The position numbers were made by a program, and so were the translations under genes. A stretch of DNA of 46,627 nt from NCBI RefSeq assembly GCF_025336485.1, contig NZ_JAODAB010000035.1, positions 1-46,627 of the forward strand, in the 5' to 3' direction. Every line of letters starts with the position of its first letter. Position 1 is the first letter of the stretch. This stretch comes from Pseudomonas citri (GTDB taxonomy: Bacteria; Pseudomonadota; Gammaproteobacteria; Pseudomonadales; Pseudomonadaceae). Shown here piece after piece: positions 1 to 7,089 of the stretch. The notes under the pieces were generated by a model that saw only the letters and a program-made list of their open reading frames with translations, had not been told where the DNA came from and made no database searches.

Positions 1-408
1 CAGATGCTGGCCGGTATCGCCCTGATGCTCGGCACCGTGGTGCTGATCAAGATGAAGCGCCAGCGCTACGTCTGGGTTACGCTGCTGCCGGCGAGCTGGT
101 TGCTGATCTGCACCACCACGGCGGGCCTGATCAAGCTGTTCGACGCCAACCCGGCGATCGGCTTCCTGGCGCTGGCGCGTAAATACAACGAAGCCCTGGC
201 CGCCGGGCAAGTCCTGGCCCCGGCCAAGAGCATCGAGCAGATGCAGCACGTGGTGTTCAACGCCTACACCAACGCGACGCTGACGGCGCTGTTCCTGTTC
301 GTGGTGCTGAGCATCCTGTTCTATGCGCTCAAGGTCGGGGTTGCTGCCTGGAGTGCCAGGGAACGCACGGACAAAGAAGCGCCATTCCAGGCCCTGCCGG
401 ACGCCTGA
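1..408 (+). CDS. cstA: CstA/BtsT-family carbon starvation transporter, C-terminal part
   Basis: The frame is open from base 1, so the start lies upstream and only the last 135 codons are present. The visible part holds at least two hydrophobic segments (near the start, and around LTALFLFVVLSILFYALKVGV) and ends in a short charged tail, as the C-terminus of CstA/BtsT (YjiY) proteins does. These are multi-pass inner-membrane carriers for pyruvate and possibly peptides. The next two genes are a YbdD/YjiX protein and YjiA, the same set found beside E. coli btsT, so the family call is secure. Whether the orthologue is CstA or BtsT cannot be settled from this fragment. Confidence 0.9.
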   Translation, partial: QMLAGIALMLGTVVLIKMKRQRYVWVTLLPASWLLICTTTAGLIKLFDANPAIGFLALARKYNEALAAGQVLAPAKSIEQMQHVVFNAYTNATLTALFLFVVLSILFYALKVGVAAWSARERTDKEAPFQALPDA

Positions 409-424
409 AGCGAGGATTGCAACG

Positions 425-622
425 ATGTTCAATGACCTGAGTCGCCTCGGTAAATACCTCGGTCAGGCCGCGCGCCTGATGGTCGGCATGCCCGACTACG
501 ACAACTACGTCGAGCACATGCAAACCAAACACCCGGACCAGCCGCCGATGGACTACGAGGCGTTCTTCCGCGAACGCCAGGAAGCCCGTTACGGCGGTAA
601 GGGTGGGCCGAAGTGTTGTTGA
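425..622 (+). CDS. YbdD/YjiX family small protein
   Basis: A 65-residue protein starting 16 bases after the transporter stop, with an AGCGAGGATTGCAACG leader supplying a Shine-Dalgarno. It shows the hallmarks of the YbdD/YjiX (DUF466) family: N-terminal LGKYLGQAARLMVGMPDYDNYVEHM, a central HPD, and a glycine-rich end with a terminal Cys-Cys. Family members are nearly always encoded directly after cstA or btsT and are thought to be needed for transporter function, though the mechanism is not settled. Here it is surely co-transcribed with the transporter. A longer in-frame ORF from 323 only adds codons inside the upstream gene, so I use the ATG at 425. Confidence 0.93.
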   Translation: MFNDLSRLGKYLGQAARLMVGMPDYDNYVEHMQTKHPDQPPMDYEAFFRERQEARYGGKGGPKCC

Positions 623-642
623 GCCACCTGCCTTGAGATGAT

Positions 643-675
643 CTTCTATGGGAGCAAGCCTTGCTCCCACAGAAG
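643..675. repeat. REP-type palindrome
   Basis: An inverted repeat with arms of 16 bases, one mismatch and a one-base centre. Its core is TGGGAGCAAG / CTTGCTCCCA. The same core recurs at 6945-7063, 22760-22788, 29040-29064 and 37929-38016. It lies in the gap between the YbdD-like gene and yjiA and may help end the upstream transcript, but there is no T-run after it. Confidence 0.75.
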
Positions 676-735
676 CTTGCCCCTCAGTGATTCTTGTGCA
701 TTTTCCTTTAACTTTTTTGAAACAGGAGAATCCCG

Positions 736-1707
736 TTGTCCTCTCCCATTCCGGTCACGATCCTCAGCGGCTTCCTCGGCGCCGGCAAGACCACGTTGTT
801 GCGTCACCTGCTCAAGGCCGAGCATGGCCTGAAGATCGCTGTGATCGAGAACGAATTCAGTGACGCCGGTATCGACACCCAATTGCTGGGCGCTGAGCCG
901 GTGCAAGTCATGACCCTGGCCAATGGCTGCGTGTGCTGCAGCATCCACACCGACCTGACCAAGGCCTTGTACCTATTGCTCGAACGGCTGGACAGCGGTG
1001 AGATCGCCTTCGATCGACTGGTGATCGAATGCACCGGCCTGGCCGATCCGGCGCCGGTGGCCCAGACGTTTTTTATCGACGAGGAGCTGCGCGAGCGCTA
1101 TATCCTCGACGGCATCCTGACCCTGGTGGACGCCGCCCACGCCGAACTTCACCTGACCCAGGCCATCGCCCAGGCCCAGGTCGGGTTCGCCGATCGCCTG
1201 CTCCTGAGCAAGACCGACCTGGTGGACGCCGCCCATGTCCAGGCCCTGAGCGAGCGCCTGACGCGTATCAACCGGCGCGCGCCGATCCGGGTGGTCGAGC
1301 ACGGCAAGATCGACCTGGCCGAACTGCTCGATATCCGTGGCTTCAACCTCAATGCAGACCTCGGCGCTGGCTTCAGCCTGCGGCCGGTGAGCAAGGCCAC
1401 CACCGCCGACCGCATCAGCAGCCTCGTGCTGCGCACCGACCAGCCGCTGGATATCGACAGGCTCAGCGAGTTCATGAACCAACTGCTGGAGGAGCATGGC
1501 AAGCAACTGCTGCGCTATAAAGGCGTGTTGAACATCGCTGGCGAACCCCGTCGACTGGTGTTCCAGGGGGTGCTCAAGCTGTACGGTTTCGATTGGGACA
1601 CCGAATGGGCCCCGGAAGAACCCCGCGAAAGCGTGATCGTGTTCATTGCCGACGAGTTGCCCGAAGAAAAGATCCGCGCAGGTTTCGACGCTGTCCTACT
1701 GCGATGA
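736..1707 (+). CDS. yjiA: CobW/COG0523-family GTPase YjiA
   Basis: A 323-residue P-loop GTPase. Walker A is GFLGAGKTT near residue 12. The metal-binding motif characteristic of COG0523, CVCC, follows around residue 56 (NGCVCCSI). A guanine-specificity motif SKTD lies near residue 150, and a CobW_C domain fills the last 90 residues. Relatives are zinc-responsive metallochaperone-like GTPases; E. coli YjiA binds Zn and Co and hydrolyses GTP slowly. The start is a TTG placed 6 bases after AGGAGAA, which is the only good ribosome-binding site. It follows the transporter/YjiX pair as in E. coli. The 3' end overlaps the convergent regulator gene by 12 bases. Confidence 0.93.
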   Translation: MSSPIPVTILSGFLGAGKTTLLRHLLKAEHGLKIAVIENEFSDAGIDTQLLGAEPVQVMTLANGCVCCSIHTDLTKALYLLLERLDSGEIAFDRLVIECTGLADPAPVAQTFFIDEELRERYILDGILTLVDAAHAELHLTQAIAQAQVGFADRLLLSKTDLVDAAHVQALSERLTRINRRAPIRVVEHGKIDLAELLDIRGFNLNADLGAGFSLRPVSKATTADRISSLVLRTDQPLDIDRLSEFMNQLLEEHGKQLLRYKGVLNIAGEPRRLVFQGVLKLYGFDWDTEWAPEEPRESVIVFIADELPEEKIRAGFDAVLLR

Positions 1708-2415
1708 ATCGGAGCCTGCGGCCTTCAACAGCTTTTGCTCAAGATGGTCCAGGTGCTCGTTCATCAAGCGCGTCGCTTGCTCGACGTTGCCGGTTTCGAC
1801 GGCATCGGCGATTTCCAGATGCTCTTGCCATGCGCAGTGCCGGCGCGACTTGATCTCGTGGCGCGCCAGGGCCAGCGAGGTCAAGGGCACCAGGCTGCCG
1901 AGGAACTGGGCCAGCGGCGCATTGCCGGCCATGGCGGCCAATTGCAGGTGAAACTCACCGGACAGGCGGATCGCCGGGCCGCGCTCGCCGCGATCCAGGC
2001 ACTGGCGCTCGCGCTCCACCAGATCCCGCAAGCGCTGCACATCCGCAGGCAACGGCGCCCGGCAGGCCAGGCGCACCAGGGTCTGTTCGGCCAGGCGCCG
2101 GGCGTGCAGGATCTGCCGGGTCTGCTCCAGGTCGGGCGCGGCGACTTGTGGCCGATGGTTGGGCCGCAGGATGACCACTTGCTGATGGGACAGACGCGCC
2201 AGGACGCGACGAATGATGCTGCGACTGACGCCGAATACGTCCCCCAGGCTTTCCTCGGTAAAACGGCTGGCCGGGGCGATGCGCTGTTCAAGGATGGCGT
2301 CGAAGATCCGCGGGTAGATATCGTCCACCGATGGTTTGCCAACCCGGCCGGGCAGCGGCAGGGAGGCAAGTACGTGACGGTTGTGCAGGTCTTGCTGGGG
2401 CATGAGGTGGTTCAT
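1696..2415 (-). CDS. GntR-family transcriptional regulator (FCD type)
   Basis: A 239-residue regulator with an N-terminal GntR winged helix (DDIYPRIFDAILEQRIAPASRFTEESLGDVFGVSRSIIRRVLARLSHQQVV, roughly residues 30-80) and an all-helical FCD effector domain (about residues 95-220) with metal/ligand-type His residues (EFHLQL, EHLEI, NEHLDHLEQ). The ATG at 2415 has GGAG seven bases upstream; an in-frame start at 2457 would overlap the preceding gene and has no clear site. It is 22 bases downstream of a second GntR-type regulator, likely in one transcript. The ligand is unknown; FCD regulators usually sense organic acids, which fits the nearby dctA. Confidence 0.9.
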   Translation of the reverse strand: MNHLMPQQDLHNRHVLASLPLPGRVGKPSVDDIYPRIFDAILEQRIAPASRFTEESLGDVFGVSRSIIRRVLARLSHQQVVILRPNHRPQVAAPDLEQTRQILHARRLAEQTLVRLACRAPLPADVQRLRDLVERERQCLDRGERGPAIRLSGEFHLQLAAMAGNAPLAQFLGSLVPLTSLALARHEIKSRRHCAWQEHLEIADAVETGNVEQATRLMNEHLDHLEQKLLKAAGSDSSQ

Positions 2416-2437
2416 GGCGGTCTCCGCAGGCCGTGGT

Positions 2438-3142
2438 TCAAGCGCCGAGGTTGTCATCCGGAATATTCAGTTCGATGCCCATGCGCTGGCCTTCCCGAAG
2501 GATGTGGCGGCGCATTTCGGCGCTGGCCTGGGCGCTGTTCTTGCCGCGGATGGCGCGTACCACGGCTTCGTTCTCTTCCAGGCGTTCGGCCAGGTGCTGA
2601 GGTGAGTTGCGCAGCACATCGGCGCTTTGCTTGAGCGCGTTGCTGGTTTGCTGCACAACGCTCTGGAAGATCGGGTTGGACGTCAGGGCAAACAGCTCTT
2701 CGTGGAAAGCGATGTAGGCGTTGGCGCAGGCATCGGTGTCGTTGGCGTCCAGGGCTTCACGCATGTCCATGAGGGTCAGGCGCAACTGGCCGACCTCCTT
2801 GCTGCTGATGGACTGGGCCACCAGGCCGACAATGAAGGGTTCCAGGGTGTAGCGCAGTTGCAGCACATCTTCCAGGCTCGCGCCGGCCATGGCGCTGCCT
2901 TCGTGGGGGGCGTCGCTGAGGCTGGCTTCCAGCACCACGACACCCTTGCCGGGCATCGAGCGCACCAGCCCCAGGGTCTCCAGCACGATCACCGCTTCAC
3001 GCAGGCTTGGCCGGCTGATGCCCAGTTGTTCGGCCAGTTCCCGCTGGCCGGGCAACATCTCGCCCGAGCGCCACTGGCCCCGGGCGAGGGCGGCGCGTAG
3101 TTTCTCCACCACGGAATTGACGACGGTTGATGAACTGATCAC
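2438..3142 (-). CDS. FadR/LldR-type GntR-family regulator, likely dctA-linked
   Basis: A 234-residue FadR-subfamily regulator. The winged helix spans roughly residues 5-70 (VVEKLRAALARGQW..GQRELAEQLGISRPSLREAVIVLETLGLV) and an FCD domain follows (LRYTLEP, FHEEL, with His residues in the last 30 residues, MRRHILREG). The best start is the GTG at 3142, because AAGGAG sits six bases upstream; an in-frame TTG at 3163 has no such site. It lies directly downstream of dctA (59 bases from the dctA stop). Two FadR-type operator-like sites precede dctA, so it is the natural candidate for their binding protein. That link is inference. A second GntR gene follows. Confidence 0.9.
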   Translation of the reverse strand: MISSSTVVNSVVEKLRAALARGQWRSGEMLPGQRELAEQLGISRPSLREAVIVLETLGLVRSMPGKGVVVLEASLSDAPHEGSAMAGASLEDVLQLRYTLEPFIVGLVAQSISSKEVGQLRLTLMDMREALDANDTDACANAYIAFHEELFALTSNPIFQSVVQQTSNALKQSADVLRNSPQHLAERLEENEAVVRAIRGKNSAQASAEMRRHILREGQRMGIELNIPDDNLGA

Positions 3143-3201
3143 AGGTAACTCCTTGGCAATCAATCAGGCGATGCCGGCGCGCGGGCCGGCATCGCCGTCT
3201 T

Positions 3202-4515
3202 TCAGAATTGCTGATGGTGGGTGTTGCCCACCGGTTTTCTGGGTTGGAAGGTATAGCCTTGTTGGCCGGACAACACTTTGCGCGCCCGAGCGACGTCGAT
3301 GTCTTTTTCCCAGCGGGCAATCGCCACGGTAGCGACGCAATTGCCGATCAGGTTGGTCAGGGCACGCCCGATGCCCATGAACCAGTCGACCGCCAATACG
3401 AGCACCAGGCCGACCACCGGAATCGCCGGGATGGCCGTCAACGTCGCCGCCAGGATCACCAGCGCCGAACCGGGAATCCCGTGGGCGCCCTTGGAGGTGA
3501 TCAGCGACACCAGCAGGATGGTCAGCAGATCGCTCAGGGCCAGCGGCGTACCGGTGGCGTTGGCGATGAACACAATCGCCAGGGTCAGGTAGATCGAGAA
3601 ACCGTCCAGGTTGAAGGAGTAACCGGTGGGAATGACCAGGCCCACGGTGGAACTGCCGATCCCCAGATGTTCAAGCTTGCGCATGACCTGAGGCAGAACC
3701 GCGTCGGACGAAGCGGTGCCGAGGACAATGAGCAGCTCCTCGCGCAAGTATTTGAGGAACGACAGCATCGGTAGGCCCGATGCACGCATGACGACGCCCA
3801 GGATCACGGCGACGAAGGCGACGCAGGTGAGGTAGAACAGGCCGACCAGGCTGCCCAGGTGTTGCAGCGAATCCAGGCCGTATTTGCTGGTGGTGAAGGC
3901 GATGGCACCGAAGACACCGATGGGCGCCAGACGCACGATCATGCCCATGATGCGAAAGATCACGTGGCTCAGTTCGTTGATCAACCGTGAGATGCTGCTG
4001 GCCGCGTCGCCCACCAGGTTCAAGGCGCTGCCGAACAGCACTGCAAACAGCAGCACCTGCAGGATGTTGTTTTCAGCGAAGGCGCCGATCACCGACGTTG
4101 GAATCAGGTTCATCAGGAATTGGGTGGTACTGACCATGTGCTGGCCGCGCTGGGCAATGTCGCCCATGTCGGCGCTGGACAGTTGCTCCAGATGGATATT
4201 CGCCCCACTGCCGATGCCGGTGGTAAAGGCAAACACCAGGCCGATGAGCAGGGCGATGGTGGTGAGGACTTCGAAGTAGATAACCGACTTGAGGCCGATG
4301 CGCCCGACCTTCTTGAGGTCGCCAGCGCCGGAGATGCCGCTGACCACCACGCAGAACACGATCAGGCCGATGAGCATCTTGATCAGCTTGATAAAGCCGT
4401 CGCCGAGGGGTTTGAGCTGGGTTGAGTATTCGGGAAGGGTAAGCCCGCAGACGATGCCGAGCACCAGTCCGAGGACAACTTGAAGGAAGATCGACCGCGA
4501 GCACCATTTGAGCAT
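3202..4515 (-). CDS. dctA: C4-dicarboxylate:cation symporter DctA
   Basis: A 437-residue member of the dicarboxylate/amino acid:cation symporter (DAACS) family in the inner membrane. It has about eight hydrophobic helices, the serine-rich re-entrant stretch GTASSDAVLPQVM, the Na+/substrate signature PTGYSFNLDG, and ATLTAIPAIPVVGLVLVL near the end. DctA imports succinate, fumarate, malate and orotate. Usual family length is 430-450 residues, so it is intact. The ATG at 4515 has AGGA eight bases upstream. The 306-base region before it carries two operator-like repeats, and a FadR-type regulator gene follows, so local GntR-type control is likely. Aspartate or other dicarboxylates cannot be excluded as substrates. 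Confidence 0.93.
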   Translation of the reverse strand: MLKWCSRSIFLQVVLGLVLGIVCGLTLPEYSTQLKPLGDGFIKLIKMLIGLIVFCVVVSGISGAGDLKKVGRIGLKSVIYFEVLTTIALLIGLVFAFTTGIGSGANIHLEQLSSADMGDIAQRGQHMVSTTQFLMNLIPTSVIGAFAENNILQVLLFAVLFGSALNLVGDAASSISRLINELSHVIFRIMGMIVRLAPIGVFGAIAFTTSKYGLDSLQHLGSLVGLFYLTCVAFVAVILGVVMRASGLPMLSFLKYLREELLIVLGTASSDAVLPQVMRKLEHLGIGSSTVGLVIPTGYSFNLDGFSIYLTLAIVFIANATGTPLALSDLLTILLVSLITSKGAHGIPGSALVILAATLTAIPAIPVVGLVLVLAVDWFMGIGRALTNLIGNCVATVAIARWEKDIDVARARKVLSGQQGYTFQPRKPVGNTHHQQF

Positions 4516-4585
4516 GGGAGAGATTCCTGGTTCGGTGTCCTTTTTCGCCGGCGCTGGGCAGATGGCGTCAGGACTTCATTATTGT

Positions 4586-4606
4586 GGTCTTACCGGTTTG
4601 TCCAGT
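4586..4606. promoter_or_regulatory. FadR-family operator-like site, copy 1
   Basis: Contains the 9-base palindromic core GGTCTTACC at 4586-4594, which matches the GGT-N3-ACC pattern recognised by FadR/LldR/PdhR-type regulators. The 21-base unit is repeated at 4663-4683 with 16 of 21 bases the same. It lies 71 bases upstream of the dctA start codon. Binding by the regulator encoded at 2438-3142 is inferred from proximity and motif type. Confidence 0.55.
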
Positions 4607-4662
4607 GCAGGCGCAGTCTAGGCGCGGATTTTACAGTGAGGCAAGCAAAATTATGACGGTTT

Positions 4663-4683
4663 GGCTTTACCGGTCTTACCAGT
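4663..4683. promoter_or_regulatory. FadR-family operator-like site, copy 2
   Basis: Read on the reverse strand this begins ACTGGTAAGACCGGT, an inverted repeat ACTGGT-N3-ACCGGT with one mismatch. It contains the same GGTCTTACC core (4672-4680) as copy 1, with the cores 86 bases apart, about eight helical turns. That spacing would suit two regulator dimers on one DNA face or a repression loop over the dctA promoter. Confidence 0.55.
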
Positions 4684-4774
4684 TGCGACGAAAGCCTTGT
4701 GCTTGAGCCTTTCTCCGGGTCGAAAAAATTTATGATGATCCTGCCAGTCGGCATGGAGCCCTGTAATGTCAATC

Positions 4775-4804
4775 TGTGGCGAGGGGATAAATCCCCTCGC
4801 CACA
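4775..4804. repeat. REP-type perfect palindrome
   Basis: A perfect inverted repeat with 14-base arms and a two-base centre, core GTGGCGAGGGGAT / ATCCCCTCGCCAC. It belongs to the other common pseudomonad REP type seen again in variant form at 39557-39582. It lies 17 bases past the stop of the reverse-strand gene at 4822-5352 and could act as its 3' hairpin. Confidence 0.8.
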
Positions 4805-4821
4805 ACGGCTGTATCTCGTTA

Positions 4822-5352
4822 TTAGAGAATGCTCAGAATGAACATCACTTTTGACGGTTCTTCTGTCTCGGCAAGATAGAAATAAGGCGAGCCGCGTAGC
4901 CTTAATCCTCCTACATGTTTTTTATGGGCAGTCATGAGCGTGATGGGGGTGTGGCTGGAGGTAATGTTTTTTCGCGTGATGATGTTTTGTTGATGATCGA
5001 CAAGAGTGAAAAGCGTCGGGTTCCGAGTGTTGGGATCTCTTGCGCCAAGTACTTCGAACCAATGTTTCCCCAATTGTTTGTTGTAGTGTTCGCCCCTGTT
5101 TTTCAGGGTCAGGACATACCCGTCGGGGGTATGGCCGAAGTGCAGTCGCAATGGCTCGCTGCGCACGTCCTGCCCTTCAGGGCGCATGCCCAGGAGGTTC
5201 GAGTGGTCGTGGGTCTGGGGCTTGCCGGTAAAGAATCCACCGCTGAATGAACTGATGGTTGCCATTGCAGGTTTGCCATGCAGATTTTCCAGCAGGTTGA
5301 TGTGGGTCTTGAACATGCCGAGAGTTGCATAAAAAGATTGTTCACTGTCCAT
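4822..5352 (-). CDS. Hypothetical protein, possible beta-trefoil fold
   Basis: A 176-residue protein I do not recognise by name. There is no signal peptide or membrane segment. The first 30 residues are helical and acidic (MDSEQSFYATLGMFKTHINLLENL). The rest is strand-rich, with three similar blocks: PLRLHFGHTPDGYVLTLKN, NPTLFTLVDHQQNIITRK and ITLMTAHKKHVGGLRLRGSP followed by a YFYLAE stretch. Such repeats resemble fascin/lectin-like beta-trefoils; this is by-eye inference. The gene is AT-richer than its neighbours and stands alone between two hairpins, suggesting an accessory gene. The ATG at 5352 has CAGGAG about ten bases upstream. Confidence 0.75.
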   Translation of the reverse strand: MDSEQSFYATLGMFKTHINLLENLHGKPAMATISSFSGGFFTGKPQTHDHSNLLGMRPEGQDVRSEPLRLHFGHTPDGYVLTLKNRGEHYNKQLGKHWFEVLGARDPNTRNPTLFTLVDHQQNIITRKNITSSHTPITLMTAHKKHVGGLRLRGSPYFYLAETEEPSKVMFILSIL

Positions 5353-5500
5353 GTGAATAAGACTCCTGTCTTTAATGACTGTGTTTGGATTGGAAGGGAC
5401 AGGATCTTATTGATTTATTAAGAAAGTGTGGTTTTTTCTATATTGCAGGAAATTAAATGCTGGCTTGCCTTAGTTGTTTTTTTATGTGTTTGCAGGGCAA

Positions 5501-5534
5501 TAAAAAAGGCCCGCATCTTTCGATGCGGGCCTTT
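5501..5534 (-). terminator. Intrinsic terminator of glyA
   Basis: The stem AAAGGCCCGCAT / ATGCGGGCCTTT (5505-5516 with 5523-5534) has a six-base loop and, on the reverse strand, runs into a T-rich tail at 5501-5507. It starts 24 bases after the glyA stop. Confidence 0.92.
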
Positions 5535-5557
5535 CAAGAGGCACTCTGACGAGCGGA

Positions 5558-6811
5558 TTAAGCGCCGTACACCGGCAGCTTCTTGCAGATTGCCTTGACC
5601 TTCTCACGCACGGCGTCGATCACCGCTTCGTTGTTCAGGTCAGCCAGGATGTCGCAGATCCAGCCAGCCAGCTCCTTGCACTCGGCTTCCTTGAAGCCAC
5701 GAGTGGTCACGGCCGGGGTGCCGAAGCGCAGGCCCGAAGTGACGAACGGCGAGCGTGGGTCGTTTGGCACCGAGTTCTTGTTCACGGTGATGAATGCCTT
5801 GCCCAGCGCGGCGTCGGCGTCTTTGCCGGAGATGTCCTGCTTGATCAGCGACAGCAGGAACAGGTGGTTCTCGGTACCGCCGGAGACTACGTCGAAGCCG
5901 CGGTCGATGAACACGCCGGCCATGGCCTTGGCATTCTTCACCACTTGTTGCTGGTAAGCCTTGAACTCAGGCTGCAAGGCTTCCTTGAAGCAGATCGCCT
6001 TGGCGGCAATCACGTGCTCCAGTGGGCCACCCTGGGCACCCGGGAAAACAGCGGCGTTCAGTTTCTTCTCGATGTCGGCGTTGGCGCGAGCCAGGATCAG
6101 GCCGCCACGTGGACCGCGCAGGGTCTTGTGGGTGGTGGTGGTGACGACGTCGGCGAATGGCACCGGGTTCGGGTAGACGCCAGCGGCAACCAGGCCGGCC
6201 ACGTGGGCCATGTCCACGAACAGGTAGGCGCCGACCTTGTCGGCGATGGCACGGAAACGTGCGAAGTCCAGCACTTGCGAGTAGGCGGAGAACCCGGCCA
6301 CGATCATTTTCGGCTTGTGCTCGACCGCCAGGCGCTCGACTTCGTCGTAGTCGATCAGGCCGTTGCCGTCGATGCCGTACTGGATGGCGTTGTACAGCTT
6401 GCCCGAGGACGAAACGCTGGCGCCGTGGGTCAGGTGACCGCCGTGGGCCAGGCTCATGCCCAGGATGGTGTCACCGGCCGACAGCAGCGCCAGGTAAACG
6501 GCGGCGTTGGCCTGGGAACCGGCGTGGGGCTGGACGTTGGCGTAATCGGCGCCGAACAGCTCCTTGGCGCGATCGATGGCCAGTTGCTCGACCACGTCGA
6601 CATACTCGCAGCCACCGTAGTAGCGCTTGCCCGGGTAGCCTTCGGCGTACTTGTTGGTCAATACCGAGCCTTGAGCTTCCATCACCGCGGGGCTGGTGTA
6701 GTTTTCCGAAGCGATCAGCTCAATGTGTTCTTCCTGGCGCTGGGCTTCTTGCTCCATGGCGGCAAAGAGATCGGCGTCGTACTTGGCAATGGTCAAATCA
6801 CGGCTGAACAT
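5558..6811 (-). CDS. glyA: Serine hydroxymethyltransferase
   Basis: A 417-residue PLP enzyme interconverting serine and glycine with tetrahydrofolate, the main source of one-carbon units. The PLP-binding lysine is Lys229 within VTTTTHKTLRGPRGG. The folate/PLP loops YAEGYPGKRYYGGCEYVD and AHGGHLTHG are intact, and the length equals that of the E. coli enzyme. The start is the ATG at 6811, preceded by GAGG seven bases upstream; the open frame continues 27 codons further 5' but those codons lack a site and are not part of the family. An intrinsic terminator follows. In P. aeruginosa a glyA paralogue also neighbours morA, as here. Confidence 0.97.
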   Translation of the reverse strand: MFSRDLTIAKYDADLFAAMEQEAQRQEEHIELIASENYTSPAVMEAQGSVLTNKYAEGYPGKRYYGGCEYVDVVEQLAIDRAKELFGADYANVQPHAGSQANAAVYLALLSAGDTILGMSLAHGGHLTHGASVSSSGKLYNAIQYGIDGNGLIDYDEVERLAVEHKPKMIVAGFSAYSQVLDFARFRAIADKVGAYLFVDMAHVAGLVAAGVYPNPVPFADVVTTTTHKTLRGPRGGLILARANADIEKKLNAAVFPGAQGGPLEHVIAAKAICFKEALQPEFKAYQQQVVKNAKAMAGVFIDRGFDVVSGGTENHLFLLSLIKQDISGKDADAALGKAFITVNKNSVPNDPRSPFVTSGLRFGTPAVTTRGFKEAECKELAGWICDILADLNNEAVIDAVREKVKAICKKLPVYGA

Positions 6812-6944
6812 GGCGGTCCTCAAGGATCGGGGGGCAGAAAAGGGAGGCATTCTACCCCAACCGGTTTTGGAAGGCATATGAAAGGACGTCATGTCGCGGA
6901 CGAATGGGGTTCATCCATGAGGGATGTTGCCTGTGCGGGCCTCA

Positions 6945-7063
6945 TCGCGGGCAAGCCTTGCTCCCACAGAAGCGGACTGTCTCCAAGGGTTGGATTTGTG
7001 TCCAACTTCTTGGGGACAGTCCAGAAGTCTGAGTTCCCCTGTGGGAGCAAGGCTTGCCCGCGA
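6945..7063. repeat. REPIN: paired inverted REP elements
   Basis: Two perfect 25-base inverted arms (6945-6969 and 7039-7063, core GCAAGCCTTGCTCCCAC and its complement) flank a second, inner inverted repeat. The inner one pairs 6974-6987 with 7009-7022 with one mismatch, and TTGGA at 6990-6994 with TCCAA at 7001-7005. The whole can fold into one long cruciform or hairpin. It fills the gap between glyA and morA. Paired REPs of about 120 bases are the REPIN arrangement spread by RAYT transposases encoded elsewhere. Confidence 0.85.
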
Positions 7064-7089
7064 GGGGCCGGCCCAGAGGGTGCAAGGCC

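Noticed and set aside
4590..4805. 71-codon reverse-strand ORF in the dctA upstream gap
   Set aside because: It runs through both operator-like repeats and half of the REP palindrome, has no Shine-Dalgarno, and its product looks like no protein family.
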